This document shows positions 30,500 to 32,270 of a stretch of DNA of 32,270 bases, in pieces (within the stretch, counting starts at the first letter, position 1; every line of letters starts with the position of its first letter). Both the position numbers and the translations under genes were made by a program. The DNA is from a virus, in the IMG/VR virus record IMGVR_UViG_3300049783_001712, positions 1 to 32,270 of that record. One strand, 5' to 3'. Under the pieces are notes generated by a model. The model saw nothing but the letters and a program-made list of their open reading frames with translations. It was not told the origin of the DNA and did no database searches.

Positions 30500-31126
30500 A
30501 TGGAACATTTATTAAAATTATTTACTATTATCGAAAATGAAAATGGTGGTGGAAATATCACAATATCATATAAAAACCTACATGTCGAATTTACACAAGA
30601 TTTAAATCGAACGGGTGGTAACTATAAAGCAACTTATCCAAAGGATGTTTTGTATAGAATGAAACCTTGGTATACCGATAGTTGGGGGTGGCTCTATACA
30701 GAAAAATCATTAAAGGAACATAAGGATTCTGACACTGTATATTCACATTCAATTGTAGAATTGATTGATTATATTCATTTTTGTACTACAATTGAATATA
30801 CACAAAAACACACTGTTCAAATTTCTTGTGATAGTTTATATTGGATATTCCACGATATCACACATGCCTTATATGACGTTAAAACATCACCTCATGACGA
30901 AGCTAAATTTAAACATTTTGCAAGTGGGAGAGAAGAAGCACGTAGGATACAATTATCGAGAGATATTATGATCGGGTTGGGCTTATATTTCGATGAAAAG
31001 TGGTTTGATGATGCCGCATTGAAATATTTAATAGAAAATAAAAAAAAATTACATCGAACCAAAATGGTGAGCAGACACCAAGATATTTCTGAGGATGAAT
31101 GGCAAAAATTAGCTTGGGGTTTTTAA
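30500..31126 (+). CDS. Unknown protein with HD-x2-H motif, 208 aa
   Basis: The first half is beta-rich with Gly and Asn turns (ENGGGNITISYKNLHVEF) and several Trp (MKPWYTDSWGWLY). The second half is helical and contains SLYWIFHDITHALYDV (about 112-127), with His/Asp spacing HD-x2-HA that could bind a metal, but other metal ligands are not evident. The C-terminus is Lys/Arg-rich and ends EDEWQKLAWGF. It follows the 94-aa gene after seven bases. No family is recognised. Confidence 0.65.
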   Translation: MEHLLKLFTIIENENGGGNITISYKNLHVEFTQDLNRTGGNYKATYPKDVLYRMKPWYTDSWGWLYTEKSLKEHKDSDTVYSHSIVELIDYIHFCTTIEYTQKHTVQISCDSLYWIFHDITHALYDVKTSPHDEAKFKHFASGREEARRIQLSRDIMIGLGLYFDEKWFDDAALKYLIENKKKLHRTKMVSRHQDISEDEWQKLAWGF

Positions 31127-31145
31127 AAATTTAAATATATTAATT

Positions 31146-31502
31146 ATGGCAATTACAAATATCGATTACGATGAACCAAACACAAAAACATATAAAAGTG
31201 TTGGCTTCTCATTTAATGAAAATGGAGTGACAAAGAGTAAAGTATTCAACTCAGGTAATTTTATCAAAGATTGGTTTGATCATAATAAATTCATTGCTCA
31301 CTTAGATGAAGAACAGTTCGCGTTTATGAACTCTTCATCAGTTGATCATTTTATTATGGATGGAGCACCATTTGATTCTATGTATTTAGAAATGATTGAT
31401 GGAAAAGCATCTTTAACAAAAAAAGGTGATGGAGTGGAGTTTTTCGTTAGTGAAGGAACTACACCAACTTGGGATGAATTAAAGGAATTTTGTAAAGATT
31501 AA
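31146..31502 (+). CDS. Acidic unknown protein, 118 aa
   Basis: The protein starts MAITNIDYDEPNTKTYKSVG in the context attaattATG. It is acidic and mixed alpha/beta, with a Phe-rich centre (NFIKDWFDHNKFIAHLDEEQF) and a C-terminal WDELKEFCKD helix. No family is recognised. It is followed by the 87-aa gene after six bases. Confidence 0.65.
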   Translation: MAITNIDYDEPNTKTYKSVGFSFNENGVTKSKVFNSGNFIKDWFDHNKFIAHLDEEQFAFMNSSSVDHFIMDGAPFDSMYLEMIDGKASLTKKGDGVEFFVSEGTTPTWDELKEFCKD

Positions 31503-31508
31503 ATAAAT

Positions 31509-31772
31509 ATGGAAAATATATTAATAGTGACGAGTAATAAAGATGATTTAGGATCATCATTATCATTTGTGAAAGATATTACAGATATTACAGATAGTGT
31601 TCTTAGAGAAATGATACGTAATTGCATCAATGGAACTAATTGGAATAGAGGTGATATGTGGACAAATGATAATATGTGTGGGAGTGATGGTGGGTACATA
31701 TTTGGTGACTATCCTTTACTCACTACAAATTTACCAATTAAAGTAGAACACATCGTAAATTACGTATGTTAA
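31509..31772 (+). CDS. Unknown protein, 87 aa
   Basis: The first part has strand-helix character (MENILIVTSNKDDLGSSLSF) and the middle is rich in Asn, Asp, Gly and Trp (NGTNWNRGDMWTNDNMCGSD). Two Cys flank this segment. It is the last protein gene before the 500-base region without clear coding. No family is recognised. Confidence 0.6.
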   Translation: MENILIVTSNKDDLGSSLSFVKDITDITDSVLREMIRNCINGTNWNRGDMWTNDNMCGSDGGYIFGDYPLLTTNLPIKVEHIVNYVC

Positions 31773-31829
31773 AAAAGAAAAAGAATTATTAGGTAGTTAA
31801 ATAAATAATTACTATATTTACAATCTATT

Positions 31830-32038
31830 AAATAAGTTCTTTGTTTTATAATAAACAATAATAAGACCTACATCGTGGGTATGACTAAGTTACTTATTAT
31901 ACACTGTATCAGTTATCAGTCGAGTTTATTATAAGTGTATCAAGTTATTAAGGCAAGTCGGAATATGTTTGTTCATCAGACTCCCGACACTTTAATATCT
32001 TATTATTCCATAACTGAATTTGGACAAAGAACTTATTT
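31830..32038 (+). ncRNA. Candidate structured RNA closed by a 15-bp helix (strand uncertain)
   Basis: Bases 31830-31844 (AAATAAGTTCTTTGT) are the exact reverse complement of 32024-32038. Within this closing helix lie further pairs: 31866-31871 with 31875-31880 (ACCTAC/GTGGGT) extended by 31858-31865 with 31893-31900; 31909-31916 with 32010-32017 (TCAGTTAT/ATAACTGA); 31957-31961 with 31984-31988 (GTCGG/CCGAC). AGTGTAT at 31934-31940 can pair with 31899-31905 and would form a pseudoknot. 31857-31866 can alternatively pair with 31998-32007, which gives mutually exclusive folds. No convincing ORF spans it. It could be a noncoding RNA, a long leader for the downstream attenuator, or a MITE-like element with 15-bp terminal inverted repeats. 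Confidence 0.45.
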
Positions 32039-32084
32039 TTAATAAAAAGACTAAACAAAGAATAAAAATTTTATATATAACACT

Positions 32085-32156
32085 ATGACAACAACTAATA
32101 ACATAATAGCGATAGCGATAGCGATATTATCCCTCAGACTCCGAACAGGTATTTGA
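32085..32156 (+). CDS. Leader peptide, Thr/Ile-rich, attenuator-like (23 aa)
   Basis: The short ORF encodes MTTTNNIIAIAIAILSLRLR followed by TGI. It has a Thr cluster and five ATA isoleucine codons in its first 14 positions, the composition of leader peptides that control threonine or branched-chain amino acid operons (compare E. coli ThrL, with its Thr/Ile runs). The gcgata unit occurs three times in a row. The end of the ORF contains TCCGAA (32140-32145), which can pair with TTCGGA (32185-32190) in the 5' arm of the following terminator. A ribosome reaching the stop codon would cover TCCGAA and let the terminator form; one stalled at the Ile codons would leave it free to act as antiterminator. 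The controlled gene lies outside the window. Confidence 0.55.
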   Translation: MTTTNNIIAIAIAILSLRLRTGI

Positions 32157-32172
32157 TAGTTATTCTATTGTC

Positions 32173-32209
32173 AAAAAAACCCACTTCGGAAATCCGAAGT
32201 GGGTTTTTT
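32173..32209 (+). terminator. Rho-independent terminator / attenuator hairpin
   Basis: ACCCACTTCGG (32179-32189) pairs with CCGAAGTGGGT (32194-32204) around a four-base loop, and the flanking A-run and T-run extend the stem and supply the U-tract. It is the strongest GC-rich hairpin of the window and lies 17 bases after the leader-peptide stop, the right distance for transcription attenuation. Confidence 0.9.
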
Positions 32210-32270
32210 GTTTTATAAGGTCTAGTATCGCCTCTGGCTCATAACCAGTAGAAAGCGTAGCAGGTTACAC
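32210..32270. other. Unassigned end of window with a tRNA-like anticodon hairpin
   Basis: After the terminator, CTGG and CCAG enclose a seven-base loop CTCATAA, identical to the anticodon loop of many initiator and elongator Met tRNAs. TATCGC and GCGTA can pair outside it with a bulge. The bases 5' of it cannot form a D arm with the conserved GG, and no complete T loop is seen before the window ends, so I do not call a tRNA. Confidence 0.3.

Noticed and set aside
31964-32041. Second leader-like ORF inside the structured element (MFVHQTPDTL...)
   Set aside because: It has no amino-acid bias, no terminator behind it and crosses the closing helix; the similarity of CAGACTCC to the true leader is too short.
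32210-32270. Possible Met tRNA (CTGG-CTCATAA-CCAG anticodon arm) at the right end
   Set aside because: Only 16-20 bases separate the terminator from the hairpin, no D arm with the conserved GG can be formed, the outer pair of the anticodon stem mismatches, and the T loop is not canonical.
1-32270. CRISPR array, rRNA, integrase or complete insertion sequence
   Set aside because: No regularly spaced repeats, rRNA-like segments or recombinase/transposase motifs were found; the only multi-copy repeats are those within the homing-endonuclease-like gene and the short pairs listed.

Overview
The window reads as part of the genome of a large, lytic, T4-like tailed phage (myovirus type) of a Bacteroidetes host, most likely a flavobacterium. 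Three things place it with phages: a partial TOPRIM primase, a gp32-like single-stranded DNA-binding protein, and a run of very large virion proteins with a tail-tube-fold protein. Four things place the host: very AT-rich DNA, starts preceded by A-rich sequence rather than Shine-Dalgarno sites, a promoter with the Bacteroidetes TTTG / TAnnTTTG pattern, and a signal peptide ending in the AFSQ typical of Flavobacteriia. No integrase, rRNA, canonical tRNA, CRISPR array or complete insertion sequence is visible.

Layout. 1-5260: replication end (primase C-terminus, gp32 with its terminator) around two minus-strand genes of unknown role. 5316-7970: a small plus-strand run, then a minus-strand tyrosine-phosphatase-like gene and a terminase-ATPase-like fragment. 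8011-9921: a virion protein. 9964-11702: a small minus-strand unit with an ORF broken by a stop codon, then a homing-endonuclease-like gene directly in front of a tail-tube-like gene (11739-12356) that has no ATG. 12335-12915: a 22-bp direct repeat brackets one small gene. 12912-14715: a minus-strand accessory operon with a nucleotidyltransferase-fold gene. 14771-22665: three virion genes (1136, 1256 and 229 aa), followed by a UVR-motif protein and an S1-domain protein. 24646-26673: a minus-strand operon of tandem-PAS protein, rhomboid protease and membrane-anchored protein. 27141-31772: an L7/L12-like protein and many short plus-strand genes. 31773-32270: about 500 bases without a clear protein gene, holding a candidate structured RNA, an attenuator-like leader peptide and a strong terminator.

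How the parts may work together (inference). The S1-like protein, the L12-C-terminal-like protein and the attenuator-like leader all point to interaction with host translation. The PAS/rhomboid/membrane-protein operon looks like a membrane proteolysis module, which is unusual for a phage. Several minus-strand small proteins share an N-terminus of the form M-K-x-[LI]-K-x-F-[EN] that resembles the T4 capsid-targeting sequence, so they may be carried in the head and injected. A motif TTAATATATA lies 25-31 bases upstream of several minus-strand starts and may be a phage promoter.
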